64,000 nt of DNA. Source: Nomia melanderi. Lineage: Eukaryota; Arthropoda; Insecta; Hymenoptera; Halictidae. Shown piece after piece: positions 37,081 to 48,798 of this stretch. Positions within the stretch are counted from its first letter, which is position 1, and each line of letters begins with the position of its first letter. The notes beneath the pieces were generated by a model. It was not told the DNA's origin. It did no database searches and saw nothing but the letters and a program-made list of their open reading frames with translations. The translations under genes and the position numbers were made by a program. The stretch spans positions 16,705,501 to 16,769,500 of the forward strand of contig NC_135007.1 of assembly GCF_051020985.1 (NCBI RefSeq), in the 5' to 3' direction.

Positions 37081-40000
37081 ATCTTCTTATTTCGCAGTCA
37101 TTGGTACCTTGAAACTATCAAATATCCGAAGGAACTTTGAAGTCGAATATATTCGTTTGAATACAGTGAATATCTGTAAGGTAAAGAAAATCTATCACAG
37201 TTTTCACAAAGATTACATATCAATTATATCGAATGCGAGTAGTTCAAGATTGCTCAATTTTGTCAGAACAAACAAGAAGCAATACAGGTGCGAAACCGCA
37301 GCTATCGATTGACGAATTCATTAGTATTAAATGTTTTTCTTATTACTCCGGAATTATCCCCGTGCCACTTGATACAAGCCTTTTTATTTAATCTACAGTT
37401 TCCCAGCAATTTTCCTTGCAAATTCCGCCACGCGGGATCGTTAAACGCGAATCGTCGGATGCACGAAACGCGACTGCGGCACGCAACGCGGCGAGTTCGA
37501 TCCGACGCGAATCCGGCTTCTCAAATATTTGCGCGTCCGCCCCCGTTCCCCGCGCCGAGGACACACGCGTCGATTTAAATGTCGCCGTTCGTATCGTTTC
37601 CCATCGGTCCGCGGATACTTTGCATAATTCAGCAACAAGTGGCAACTTCCGGCTCGCGCGGATCCGAGGATCGGGTTTTATCGGGGGGAAACGCAGAGCC
37701 GGGCTTTTTCAGGGGCTCGCCGTCTGACCACACACGGGCCGCGACTACTGGCGCGGCCGGGCAGAGAATTCGAACGATTTCCCGGGCTCGACGCGGCGGA
37801 AGCGTATTCTCGCTTCGCGGAACCGAGGCGCCGGCAAAAGAACCTCGGGAAAGGGAAATTCTCGAACGAGAGCTATCCTGGGTAAATTGTGATTAACAAG
37901 AAAGCCAATTTCCAGTTTCCTTTATTCCCTTGGTTATTCTTAAGCGAAGGAAGTATCATTTTTAAATAGAAAATGTTTCTGTTTGAAATTATATCACGTT
38001 GTTCTACAAATTACGATCTTTTATAGGAGAATATCGGAGAATTTTCACTGCAGGTTCTCGAAGTTTATTGAATGTAGTTTAGAGAGAATATTGAATTCAA
38101 ATAACAGTGAAATAATGATAAGAAAAAGCGAGAAGATCGTGGAAATATTCAAGCATTACGCAACGAAACGCTATCCTTTCGTACGAGAAACTTTATTTTA
38201 GCTAATGCCGGTATTAACCCAGACCCGGATCGATAGTGGCGACCGGTTTCCGGTTGGTCAGCTTTTTCTCGCGGTAAAATTGATAGATCATTCCTTTTTC
38301 TAGCCGGGACTCGGACTCTGGAGAATTTCCGGCGCTTTCTCGCGATCAAATCGAATTTCCTTTTATTCGTTTTTCCCCTCGCGCTCGCTGGAAATCGAAG
38401 CGGCCGATTCTCCAAGGAGGAGACTCTATTTCTGGACACCCGTTACCGAGTTCTTGCTTTCGCGGAGATTTCCCTTTGTAAACGATCCCACAAAGGCTGC
38501 CCGGCGATTCCAGCGGCGGGCGACGGTTCGAATTTATAGCCGGCGAAAGCTGATTAAAACGCGGCCGCGGAATTAAAATGAATTTCGTTAATTAACCAAA
38601 TCCCAGTCCGCGAATCGCTTTTGCAGCCGGACGCGGAAGCCGGATTAAGATGCACGAGCAAGTTTTAGCGTTCCGTTCCGGCGAACGGACGCTACCGAAC
38701 ACTTTTATTACAATCCCGTAAGATTAATCGCTTCGATCCGATCCATTAATCATTCGAATCGGCCCGAACACGTCCATCGGTGATTCAGGTAGAACGTGCT
38801 TCGATTAATCCTCCGTTAATGTATTATTTTACACGCGCATCGACGGGAACATCGACCATCTAATCAATAGTCGGACAGAACGCGCTCCATACATATTTAT
38901 GTTCACGAATATTCAATTATTATAATTAATTTGTGTGTAAACTCTGTTATATCATACCGCTTCGCCGTTAAAATCTCAATTATCGGTACTTTCGGTTGTT
39001 AAAATCTTTGATCCCTCAACTTTCAAGCTACCTGACTATTATATTTTAAACTCTCGGCGATTTCAATCGCAAAAATCCTCGACTTCTCGACTTCCCGTCG
39101 TTCCTAGCGGCACTTCGATCCAGGAGACAGAAGGCCTCGATAAACCGTTCGAACTGGAACAGGTACATCGGGTGTTTTGAATCGAAACTAGCCGAAGCTC
39201 CGCGCAACGGAACGAGTGTCTCCGCAACAGTCGGGATGAGATTACAGGCTGACTAATTGCAGCAGGGCTGCGGCGTCCACAGCGCAGCCAGCGGCCTGCA
39301 TATTTCAAACGATCCACGAGTATTCTGAATACACGGAGGCCTGTGTTCCGTGTCGCGTTAATTATGCGTGCTGCCGATCCCCGGAGAGGAACACGGAAAG
39401 AGAGAGACATGCGCGAACGAAGAACCTAGTAATTACACGTACACGCAACGAGCCACGATAAGAACAATCCTTTCCTCTTTGCCGTCAACTTCTCTAATTG
39501 TCTCAATTGTCGAATCGTTGATCACAGTCGGACTTCTATTTTCTAAAATTTCCGCTCGCCTGGCGACTCTGAGTTATCACTTGTTCTGATATAGTTACAA
39601 GTTACAACTTTAAATTTAACATCAAGGTTCGTACAGTGCATCGACTGTCTTCATCTCGAAGAGTTACTAGTGACACGTGTCGAGCGAGGATCCGCTCGAC
39701 GAATTCCGAAATTCTGATCGAGATTTCTAAGCAGGTCGCCGGGGCAATCGACATCCGATTATGACGGGTTGCGGCTCCGCTGATTACAGGCTTTGCGTTT
39801 CCCGATTCGAGCCGAGGATCCTCTCTGTGCCGTTCCGCCGCGGCGCACACGTGCAAACGTTAATTCGCACTTACTTAGCGGCGGTATACCCGACCGACCG
39901 ACCGACTGCCACTTCCGCTTAACCGGCTTTGTCGACCGCAAATCGACCTTCGCGTCTCGAGCCCTGGCCCGCAGGAATTCGTCGGACGCGTCTCACGATT

Positions 40001-40579
40001 GCCCGATGGATATCATTCCTCGGACGTAATTCAATTGCGCTGCGAGATCTCGAATTAAAAGGTTCGAACAGGTTTCAGTTTATCGTGGAATTTCGTTCAG
40101 TTCTACCGGAATCTTAGGTTTTACATACGAGTGAATATTACGAATAAGTAAAAGACTTTGAAGTCAATCTGACGAGTTATTTCTGAGTTGCCGTGTATGT
40201 TCGTTTGATCAAGTTCTTCGTTCTAGTCGAAGGAACTAATCGACGAGGAAATTCTCGAATTCGATATTGGCTCGTTAAAGTGCATGGATGTTCTTTCTTT
40301 TCAGTTTCTCGCGCGCTCGATGCACCGGAAGGTTCCCGTGAAATAATCAGCGATAGGGGAGCGGAGAGGTTCGATCTGAAATAAATTGATTTCACGCGTG
40401 GGTACAGACTGTCTCAGGGCGAAGGAGTTGCGCGGAGGGGTCCGCGTTCGCATCGGTTATATAGGTCGTTCGTTAAACGAAGTGACTCGTTGCAAGGCTG
40501 CTCGTCTCGGCTGTGAAACGGTGCATAAAAATGCACTTACTTAGCTGCATAAATCGATCCCGCCTCCCGGTATGTTTAC

Positions 40580-40655
40580 ACCGCTATGTAGCGGTATATA
40601 AAACCTACCCCATCCAACCCGCGCGGTCCCGCGCGCAGACACCGCGATGGTAAGT
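40580..40655 (+). promoter_or_regulatory. Candidate plus-strand core promoter: TATA box, then ATG directly at a splice donor
   Basis: TATATAAAA lies at 40595-40603, preceded by the inverted repeat ACCGCTATGTAGCGGT (40580-40595). About 45 bases further on, ATG (40647-40649) is followed at once by the strong donor GTAAGT. An intron right after the start codon is known from animal genes such as calmodulin and troponin C. I found no matching EF-hand exon downstream, so the gene, if real, is unidentified. Spacing from TATA to a start site near 40626-40636 would be normal. Confidence 0.35.
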
Positions 40656-41353
40656 AATGTCCCTGGAAGGAAAATGCGACGCTGTGCACACGCTGGCGGG
40701 CGTGAAAGATTTTCTGGAAGGAAAGCCTGCGCGTCGTATTTTAAACGGCCGATCTCGGGAGAGAACGCCGGAAGGTGTGGAACACGCAGCGGCGGAACTT
40801 CCTGGTGCAGTGGATTAGATCTCTCTTGCGCGGAAATTGCGGAATTTCACAATCATATTGTCGCGCGTATTATATTTTCCTTTTCACTGGTGGGTTTTTC
40901 CCTTTTCTGATTGACTTTTCCTTGTCTTAAATTACGGAGAAAGTCCATCATCCATTTGTTCTTTCTTTTTTTCAGAATTTTCCTCACTTTCTTCTACTAC
41001 ACAACCTCACACAGGTTACAGCACTTAGATTGACATTGTACCAATTTTCCTTCTTTATTATACAAGGGGTTTTTTAGCTTGTTAGAAACTTTAATTTGCC
41101 AATTATTTAGCTTACATCTTTTTAATTAATTATTGCTACAACACAAATATATTTCTTTCATTTTCCCAGGCAACACACCTCCTCCTCCTCTTCCTTGCAA
41201 TTTTCATCACACCACTTTTTCCAATTCATTTTTTTTTAATAATTGAAATAACATGCAGTACGTACACTAACGGAGAAGAGAGATTTATGGGAGGAATTAT
41301 CGAAGGGGCACACAAAGCAACAGCAGCACTTTGTGCACTTACACTTGGTGCCT

Positions 41354-41605
41354 ATTTTTTAATATAATACATAAAAGGCGTCATAAATTTACCGATGCCA
41401 TTTTGAGTTATTATGAACTCAGAATAATGTTTTAATTATAATTATAAACGTACTGAATTTCCGAGTCGCGGATAAAGGAAAGAAAGGACTCGGAAAAATG
41501 AAGAACGACAAATTTTCCTATAAACTCGAGAGATGGAATCGAACCCGAGCCTTCTGCGTGGAAATTCAACACGCTACGCACCGTGCCACTGAGGCAGTAA
41601 TGTTA
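41354..41605 (-). mobile_element. tRNA-derived SINE-like sequence
   Basis: Read on the minus strand, an A box TGCCTCAGTGG (41587-41597) and a perfect B box GGTTCGATTCC (41535-41545) have tRNA-like spacing, and a GAA triplet sits where a Phe anticodon would be. The acceptor stem does not pair and the T-stem is imperfect, so it is not a working tRNA. Downstream is a TCCGAGTC..GACTCGGA stem (41461-41494) and an A-run on the minus strand at about 41354-41360; a second A-run at about 41231 would give a 370-bp element. No target duplication was recognised. Confidence 0.6.
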
Positions 41606-42581
41606 TCTTCTTCTATTTCCGATATTTGCCTTACAAACGCGGAGTCTCTCAGTCGTTTTTCCTGACACATTCGCGTCTTCAAACTCTGCATCTACAGGAA
41701 TATTCTTTATCAATAAAACCTACCGTACTCAATAAAAAAAATTCCAACCAAATCGAACAAACAAACAATTCCTGTTAACATTCTAGATCCTAAAATATTC
41801 ATCTTTTATTTTAATATACCATTAACGGATTAATTGAAAAATAAGAAGTCCTACGATAATAAAAAGACAGGTATGAATTTTTTCCACAAGTTAGCGCAAA
41901 GAAAGCTACGTTACGTCTCAAACGACCGACTGCCGTAAACAATGATTATTCCTCAATTCTCAAAGAACAATGTCTCACAGCGATCCCATAAAATGCCCCG
42001 ACAATGGCGCAGGGAAGCGGGGCGCATTAGCTCGCTCTCGTCCATCCGCACCGGGCCACGAGGGGAGTCCGAGAGATCGATAGCGTCTGGGCGCCAACCG
42101 AGTCATCGCGTTCGCCTCTTTTTTTCCGCTTGTTCCCTCCCCCCCGCCCCGCTGCCTCGCTCTCCCTCAGCTTTATTATCATTAGAGCGGTCGCGAGCGT
42201 GACTACAAATTGCGCGGGCGAGCTCGTTAATCAGGCCGACGTGGGAATAATTAATACGAATGGCCGGCTTTAAACGACCGACGCCGCGCGCGGCTTAAAC
42301 GAGGACACCGAGAGTCGCGGGAAAGGAGGAGACCGCGATCGTATTTAGCGATTTATCGCGAATTGTTTACCGGTGTTTCCCTCGCCGCCTAGCTGCCTCC
42401 CCGTCCCTATCTATCCCGCGTCTCGTTACTCGTTTCGCGATCTTCTAGCTGAATCCCGACGCGTGGCTGCTTCAGTTCGACATGCTTCGAGTTCAATCCG
42501 TCGATCGAAATCAGTGTGTCCAAAAGAAATTTCTCTGGAGTGCTTAGTTCCCTAACGCGTCTAGCTAATTAAATGTTTTAA

Positions 42582-42778
42582 AGCTAAAATGACTGGTTTC
42601 GATTGCATTGTTTCACAATCATTGATATCCTAAAAGCATTGAATATTCGAAATGATCTTGAAAAGGAATCGCTTTGACTCGAATATTATAATGAATATCC
42701 GAAGAAACCGAAAATAATCTGTTAGAATTTTTATGGGGATTACATATGAGTCGAATTGAATGCTGGGTACTTCTAGTG
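42582..42778. mobile_element. Probable TTAA-flanked element, CACTAAAAC type
   Basis: TTAA at 42578-42581 is followed by AGCTAAAATGACTGG; on the right, CTTCTAGTG precedes TTAA at 42779-42782, giving inverted end CACTAGAAGTACC. The ends match moderately. The 197-bp AT-rich body is non-coding. Confidence 0.45.
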
Positions 42779-43849
42779 TTAACTATCTGCCGAACTAGCA
42801 GCGACAGAGTCGGGAAGCTGATCGAAGATGTTCAACGGAATTTCCAAGGTTGAAAGCTGCTTGAGAAAGCGATCATCCAGAGTTTCCTCTTGCTTCGTTG
42901 CAAGATAAACCGCGTCGACCTCCGATTTTCGTGGACGCCCGCCATTGGGCGCCCCTGAAGAACACTCGCGAACGTTTAGCCGATCGAGTGGCCGCGTTCC
43001 GTTGGAAAGAGGAGAAAGCGGAGGAAGGCGGGGCGCGAAGATGCACCGGCATCCCGGCCGAGTGGCCCGCGCGGCGGTCGAGGAGGCACCGGCGACATAA
43101 TCCGGATGCAAATTATCGTCTTCTGACATCGGTCCACGGCGCACTTAATCAGCCTCGAGCACGATAGCGTCCTGAAGAGCCACTCCGGCTCCGCCCCATT
43201 AGCCGTGCGAGAGAAATTCCCTGGGCGGCTCTCACAATTAGCTTAAGCTACTTCTAAGCACAATGACTGTTGCCCGGGAGCTCCGAGTTACCCGGCCGAC
43301 CGGCCGGCCGTCCTCTTCCGTATTTCCCTCACGTATCGGCCTCCGGCTGTTTCCCTCCTCCTCCCAGCGGCCCTCCCCGGCGATCTGCCTGCCAAGGAGC
43401 ACTCGTCCTGCTTCGCGATCAAACTCTTCGCAAACCTTTCGCATTGAAATAACGTCTTTGGCTTGGATCGCGACGTTTCGTTTGTTACAGCGATTCACCT
43501 GACGAGACGGAAAGGTTTGACGGACAGGTGACTAAGTGGCTTGGCGAATTTTGAGGTTCCCGAGTTTGATAGATAGAGCAGAGCTCGTCTCTTTGAGTTG
43601 AGAACGACTGTAGTTCGCGCTTTCGATGGACAAGTGTTTTTCTTTGGCTGATCATTCACCGATGAATTCTACTTGTCTAGCTTTCAGTTCTAGAAGCAAT
43701 CGAATTGAATGATTTATGATTTTTCACTAGAATTATGGTAGGGTACTGTTTCAGCTTTTCATTGAGTTATAGTCGAGAATGGGAGTAAATGAATTCTGCC
43801 AATGATTCCTTAGAACAGCGATAGTTGTAGAAGCAATACCGAATAGATG

Positions 43850-44260
43850 ACTCGCGGCTGTCCGGTGTTTCCACCGTTAACAAGTCGATAATTTCACTTG
43901 TCCGATTCTTGCCACTCCGTTCTCTTTATTTGCTTCTTCCCCGGCTCATGTACCTCCCGTCTGATCATTGACAGACACCTTCTACTTGCCCGCTTTCAAG
44001 TGGACTGATCCACGCCACTCGTCCGACTCTTAACAACTCGATAGATCTGCTCATCCAATTCCTGTCATGTCGCACTCTACCCGGCCGGTTCTTCGCAAAT
44101 CCGCGCGACACTTGTCCGATCTTTGGCAGACCTATTTCACTTCGTCTCGTTATTTCTTGGCCTGCACTCCGACTTGTCGGATTTTCCGTGATTCCGCTTC
44201 ACTTGGATGATCTCTCGCGAGACGAGCTCTACCCGCCTGACCTTTGACTGACATGTTCTA
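43850..44260. repeat. Degenerate repeats with an ACTTGTCCGA core
   Basis: Variants such as CACTTGTCCGATTCTTG, CACTCGTCCGACTCTTA and CACTTGTCCGATCTTTGG recur at uneven spacing, with GACAGAC-type and CTTCTACTT words between. It looks like an old, decayed tandem repeat. Confidence 0.5.
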
Positions 44261-45009
44261 CTTCCGCCTGCCGTTACCACGCTTATACTGCCACTTTCCT
44301 TGTCATTAATGCTTCTACCAGTCTCCCGCGATCCCTTGCATAATGAAACTGCATTCGCATCAACATCTATCGGTTCGATCCACTTCATCTTGCCATTAAC
44401 TTGTTCGTACATCCCCATACTGACAATTCTAACACTTCCAAACTGCTCGTTCCACTTGTACTCTGTCAAACGTCTCACTCTTTCGTTCCCCGGCAACGAT
44501 CAAATCGATTCATAAAACGATTAACTCGCGATCACCAATGAGCACACAGAAAATTCTTCGAGAAATCCTATCAATAGAAACATCCACGCTCCCGAGTCCC
44601 ACTTCCCACTCCCGAGCCGGCAAGTTCACGAAATCCATCGCTCAAACACGCCCCTGTTCGCCGGAAACTTTCACGGAACCTCGAATTCGTGACCCCGCAG
44701 TTCTGCCCAGCGCGTGCCGCTATTCAACGTTTCGCTGGCGTGCGTGCGTGCACGCAACGGCTCGCGTGACGACGACGGGCCGCGAGGACCGACGTCGGTG
44801 TAGCCGGTCCCGCACGCAATCACGCGGCCCGCCGGTACATTTAATTAAAACCGGGTCACGAGCCCCGAGTAATGAACCCCCCGCTCCGGCTGAAAGGGTT
44901 TCGCCCGGCCCCGTTTGCGCCACTCTTTTCGCTCCTCGTGGGAGAGAGGGCTTGCGACACACGCCGGAACGAGGCCTGATTGCGACGGAAAAGTTCGGAC
45001 CTAACGAGA

Positions 45010-45430
45010 CAGGGATCCCTCTCCTCTCCGACTTTCTCCTTTTCCCTTCTTCTCGTTACTTCTGCGTCTTTCCTCCTCTTCTCCTAAATAGTTTTCTTTC
45101 TTCAATATTCCTCTGCCTCTCTCGCTCAGTCTCTGTTTCTCAGCCTTTCCCTCCTTCTCATTATTTCTTTGATTATTGTTCCCTTCTACTCGTTACTTCT
45201 ATTTCTTTCTCTTCTCCTTAATGATTTTCTTCCTCCAAGTATTCCTCTCAGTTCTGTTCTTATTATTTCTTTGGCTATCTTTCTCTTGTCTTTAATAAGT
45301 TTCTTCCTCCAAGCATTCCTCAGTCTTTCTGTTCTTATTATTCCTCTGACTCCCTCTTCGTCTCACTGTTTCTCTCAGTTTTTCTATTTGCAAAGCCCTC
45401 TCTCTTCCCTCCTGCTCCAACGACCTCCGA
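45010..45430. repeat. Pyrimidine-rich block with a 74-bp tandem unit
   Basis: TCCTCCAAGTATTCCTC at 45231 recurs as TCCTCCAAGCATTCCTC at 45305, each followed by a TCTGTTCTTATTATT block; a more diverged related unit begins near 45100. The plus strand is C/T-rich throughout. Confidence 0.75.
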
Positions 45431-46899
45431 AGCAGGGAAGGAACAGCGAGAGTCCCACGCGGGGAAAGGTGAAGAAAGAGGCGCGTGGGAACGAACGGTC
45501 CTCCAGGGCACGAGCGCTGCGACTGATGAGAAGCCCGGAACGTTCGCTGAGAAGCAAATATGATTATCCGACCTGTCGGATCTCTGAAGTTCGCGGACAA
45601 GCAGCGGAAAAGTAGCTGGGGTCAAACTTCGTAGAGCGTTTCTGTGTTTCTGCGTTCGGGTATCGTTACGTTCGGAATGAATTGCCTTTGTTTCCGGATC
45701 TGTGCTCTTGTCTTCTTGATACCGTTGTTCCGTTTAACGACGGGAAAGGATGACATTTTATTTCGTAGCAGCGCTTGTAATTGCGATTAGAACTTATGAT
45801 CGAAAAGGAGACTGTAGTACGACGATCAATGCGACAACATTCTCGATTTCTTAGTTTCTCATTTCGTTACAAATTATCTCGGTTTCGAAAATTGAAAGAT
45901 AGGAATAGTCGAATTTCGATTGGCAACATATCAAAGAGATTCCGGTGTGCTGCAATTAGACGATTAAACCGAATTGAAGACAGCGTTGCGCGTTCATCGG
46001 GAAAGCGGTGAAACTTGTATCTCGGTTACCGAGGAATACGTGCACTATAACCGTAAAACAGCGCAAGATCGATGGAATCGGTATCTCGCGTGCGACGCTT
46101 GGAACGCAACTGAATACGGATTTACATTTTTGTCGAAGTAGCACGACGAGGCTCCCGGTGTTCTATTGATTCGATCAAAAGACACTATTCACCTTCCCCA
46201 CTTCGGAAAACGAGGCGAACGCATTTCTTTCGGCTCGTGCTTCCTTTTAATTACTCGATCGAGTGTCCTGTACGTCGCATTAATCCTCGGAATTTCAAGG
46301 AATTCATTAAATATCGTTCGAGTAACCTTGTTTCCTTTTTCCTAACATCAGTTTTTCAAACGGAATTTTAAATTTGTGAAAGGTACACGAACATCGTTGC
46401 TACTTAATTAACTGTGAATTAATTCGGAGCGAATTCATTCGAGAAAGGACGAGTTTTCAGTCCAGGGAAGGCGATGCTCGAGGAAGTTGAAGTGTCTTCC
46501 GAGCATATCGACGGCAGTACACAACTACTGATTTTAGCGTCAGCGGCATCCGGATGATTTATGCGGACGATGATGCGGTAAACTTCCGTAATATGTTACC
46601 GGGAATAGCGGCGCGACGGTTCGCATTAAAGCGTGGCACTCGCGTGCGATATGTCATGGGAACACCGAGCCACTGACTTCTTGCGCCGCGGACACCTCGA
46701 TGCCAGTCGATCAACGAGACCTCGTTCGCCTCGAAAACTTCGGAAACCGTCTTAACTCCATTAACCCATTGAACACGAGTGTACCATTATAATTATCCAG
46801 TCTACTATTATACTATCAAGTTTACATATCTAAAATCGAATACGCATTGCAATACTCTAGTTTCGAAGCTGCAATCTTCCTGATTTATATAGAGGAACG

Positions 46900-47010
46900 A
46901 TATTTTCTGAATTCTGTAAATTTCAATTTGGTTTATAGCTTCTAAGTATGTTGTATCAGAATTCCAGAAGCCAAAACGTTAGTTTCCTCAATTTCTATAG
47001 AAATGGTTTC
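46900..47010. mobile_element. Partial GAAGC-family element
   Basis: GTTTATAGCTTCTAAGTATGT, TTCCAGAAGCCAAAACGTTAG and TTTCCTCAATTT match the internal blocks of the copies at 7.4, 18.0 and 22.4 kb. The inverted ends are not clear. TTAA at 46761-46764 may mark an enclosing element. Confidence 0.5.
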
Positions 47011-48645
47011 TAAAAATCCCCGTTCGCGATGGTTTAACCAAAGAATCCTCCTCGAAGGACAGGGAGAGCACCCGCGCAAGATTGCCAGTTTTAATTCTAA
47101 CAGGCGAACGAGGATTAATTCGATCGTGGAGCCGCACGAAAAACTCGCCGGCGGTCGCGTAAATAAGCGGCGTGCTCGTTAGCGGACCGCGGAGCGCGCG
47201 GAAACGAGATAATTTCCCGTATTTGCGAGGGCGCGGCCGAGAGGGCCGCGTTACGCGGGCTCGGTCCCGCTGTTTCGCTGTTTCGCGGCGTAAATCCGGC
47301 CGTTTCCATCGAAAATCGCGTCCACGGTTTACGAGCGGCCGCGGGCTTTTCTTCCTGCCGACGCGCGCTCTCATTTCCCCCGGGGTTCCGGCGCGGCCGC
47401 GTTTCCGGCTATCGCGGAACCGCGGTTGACCCTTTCGTCTCGCCACGGGAACGGCTTCCTGCCGCGGGCAAGTCGGTTTTCACGACTTCCGCCCGCCCGA
47501 CATAGTTCCGAAGGTATTGCTGTTGCGGAGCGACGTTTTATCGAGGATCTTTTAACTCGCATCCCCGCGATGCGAGCGTTAGCGGTATCGGCACTCCCCG
47601 CTGCTCCAATCCGCGGGTCAGATCGAGGAGCACGCGCGGAAATTTCGTTCCAGGACGTTGCGACGCTTTTATTTTCATATGGAACAGCGTTCTTCCGTGG
47701 AATCGGAGATCGATGGTTTCGGTGATCGGGATGATTAGATTGGAAGCGGTACTGTTGCTCGTGTAGTGTGTTTTGCTCGATGAAGATTTTGTAGAATTTA
47801 GATTCTGGGATGTAAGGGTTTGATAAATACAATAAACTAAATATAATACTACAAACGCTTCTCGTTCGATGGAACTGCTCATACTAAAGTACTCAGCTTC
47901 AAATTTTCCCGGATTATTCAGGAACTCCAGAAGAGTCGTTTCAACTCGATTTTAGACACCATCGAGACGAGATGAAGATTCTTATTAAAAATCAGCAAAA
48001 AATTTCCCTAGAAACCTACAGATTTCCGGAACGGAATAAGCCGTGACAAACTATCGAAGACAACAGCCACGCGACGCAACGCGCGCGTCAAAAAAACAGC
48101 GAAATACGCGCAAACAGAGGAGTCGCAGCGCAAACGGTTGCGCGGATCGCGGGGTATAATACGATACGAAAATATTCCCGGTAATTTACGAGGGGTCCGA
48201 ACGACGCGCGGCGTATCATCCGGATTTACGGGTGCTCGTTAAAATTACCCATAAAAGCTGGCCGGGCAGCGGAGGCACGGATTGCTTTTTCGGATTAAAC
48301 GGGACTCGCGATTCAGCGTTGCGCCCTCCCCGCGCGCCCCCGCGTCTGTCCTTCGACCCGGAGTCACGACTCGCGTGTGCAAGGTGCGCGCTTTCTATTC
48401 TCGTCGGGGAACACGTCGGTTCCGCGCGTAATAACGCGGCCCCGAGATGCATTCCCCGGCGACGACCGGCCGCGTTTGTCCTCCGACAAAATGGCCGCCT
48501 CCTCTGGGGAACGACGGGGAGAAATCGCGCTAACTCGCCTCCACGGAGCGAAACTAACGTTTTCTTGACGGGAATGCTTCGTCGTTGGAATGCTCGACGT
48601 AAAGTGGACCGGAGGACTGATCGTTAGGGGCTGGATTTCATTATT

Positions 48646-48798
48646 CGCTAGATAATTGAACATTCGTCTGAATAGTCTACGAATTTCCGCCACTTTCGTA
48701 CATTCAGATTGAAAATCTAATGATATACTTCTCAAATTGTGCTACTTTGAAACGAATGGACAAAATATAGAAACTAATTTAAGTTTAGTTGTTTAGAG
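48646..48798. mobile_element. MITE, family 2, copy B (internally shortened)
   Basis: The left part CGCTAGATAATTGAACATTC and right part ..GTTGTTTAGAG before TTAA (48799-48802) align with the ends of 35554-35824, but the body is 153 bp instead of 271. Shared internal words include TGAATAGTC, GTGCTACTTTG and CTAATTTAAGTTTAGTTG. Confidence 0.6.

Larger units (their letters stand above)
35268..43800. other. Right-hand non-coding region, part 1: probable 5' intron or upstream DNA of calcineurin A
   Basis: No upstream calcineurin exon was found. The stretch holds TTAA-flanked elements (35554-35824, 36413-36576, 42582-42778), a partial CACTAAAAC-type end (about 37041), the TATA/ATG/donor cluster (40580-40655) and an AT-rich, CpG-poor island (about 40900-41900) with a tRNA-derived sequence. 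Other parts show nothing nameable. Confidence 0.5.

Noticed and set aside
41525..41600. Functional tRNA-Phe on the minus strand
   Set aside because: A and B boxes are good, but the acceptor stem does not pair and the T-stem is broken, so a SINE or tRNA pseudogene fits better.
42779..43144. 121-codon minus-strand frame starting near MSEDDNLHPDYV, considered as a calcineurin first exon
   Set aside because: It lacks any VPFPP, DPRTGKP or DIEAPVT-type segment and has no fitting donor into the VCGDIHG exon phase.
44137..44496. 119-codon minus-strand frame with a fairly protein-like composition
   Set aside because: It overlaps degenerate repeats and matches nothing I know; the length is within chance for this GC content.
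44538..45221. 227-codon plus-strand open frame
   Set aside because: No family resemblance; the second half runs through the C/T-rich tandem block.
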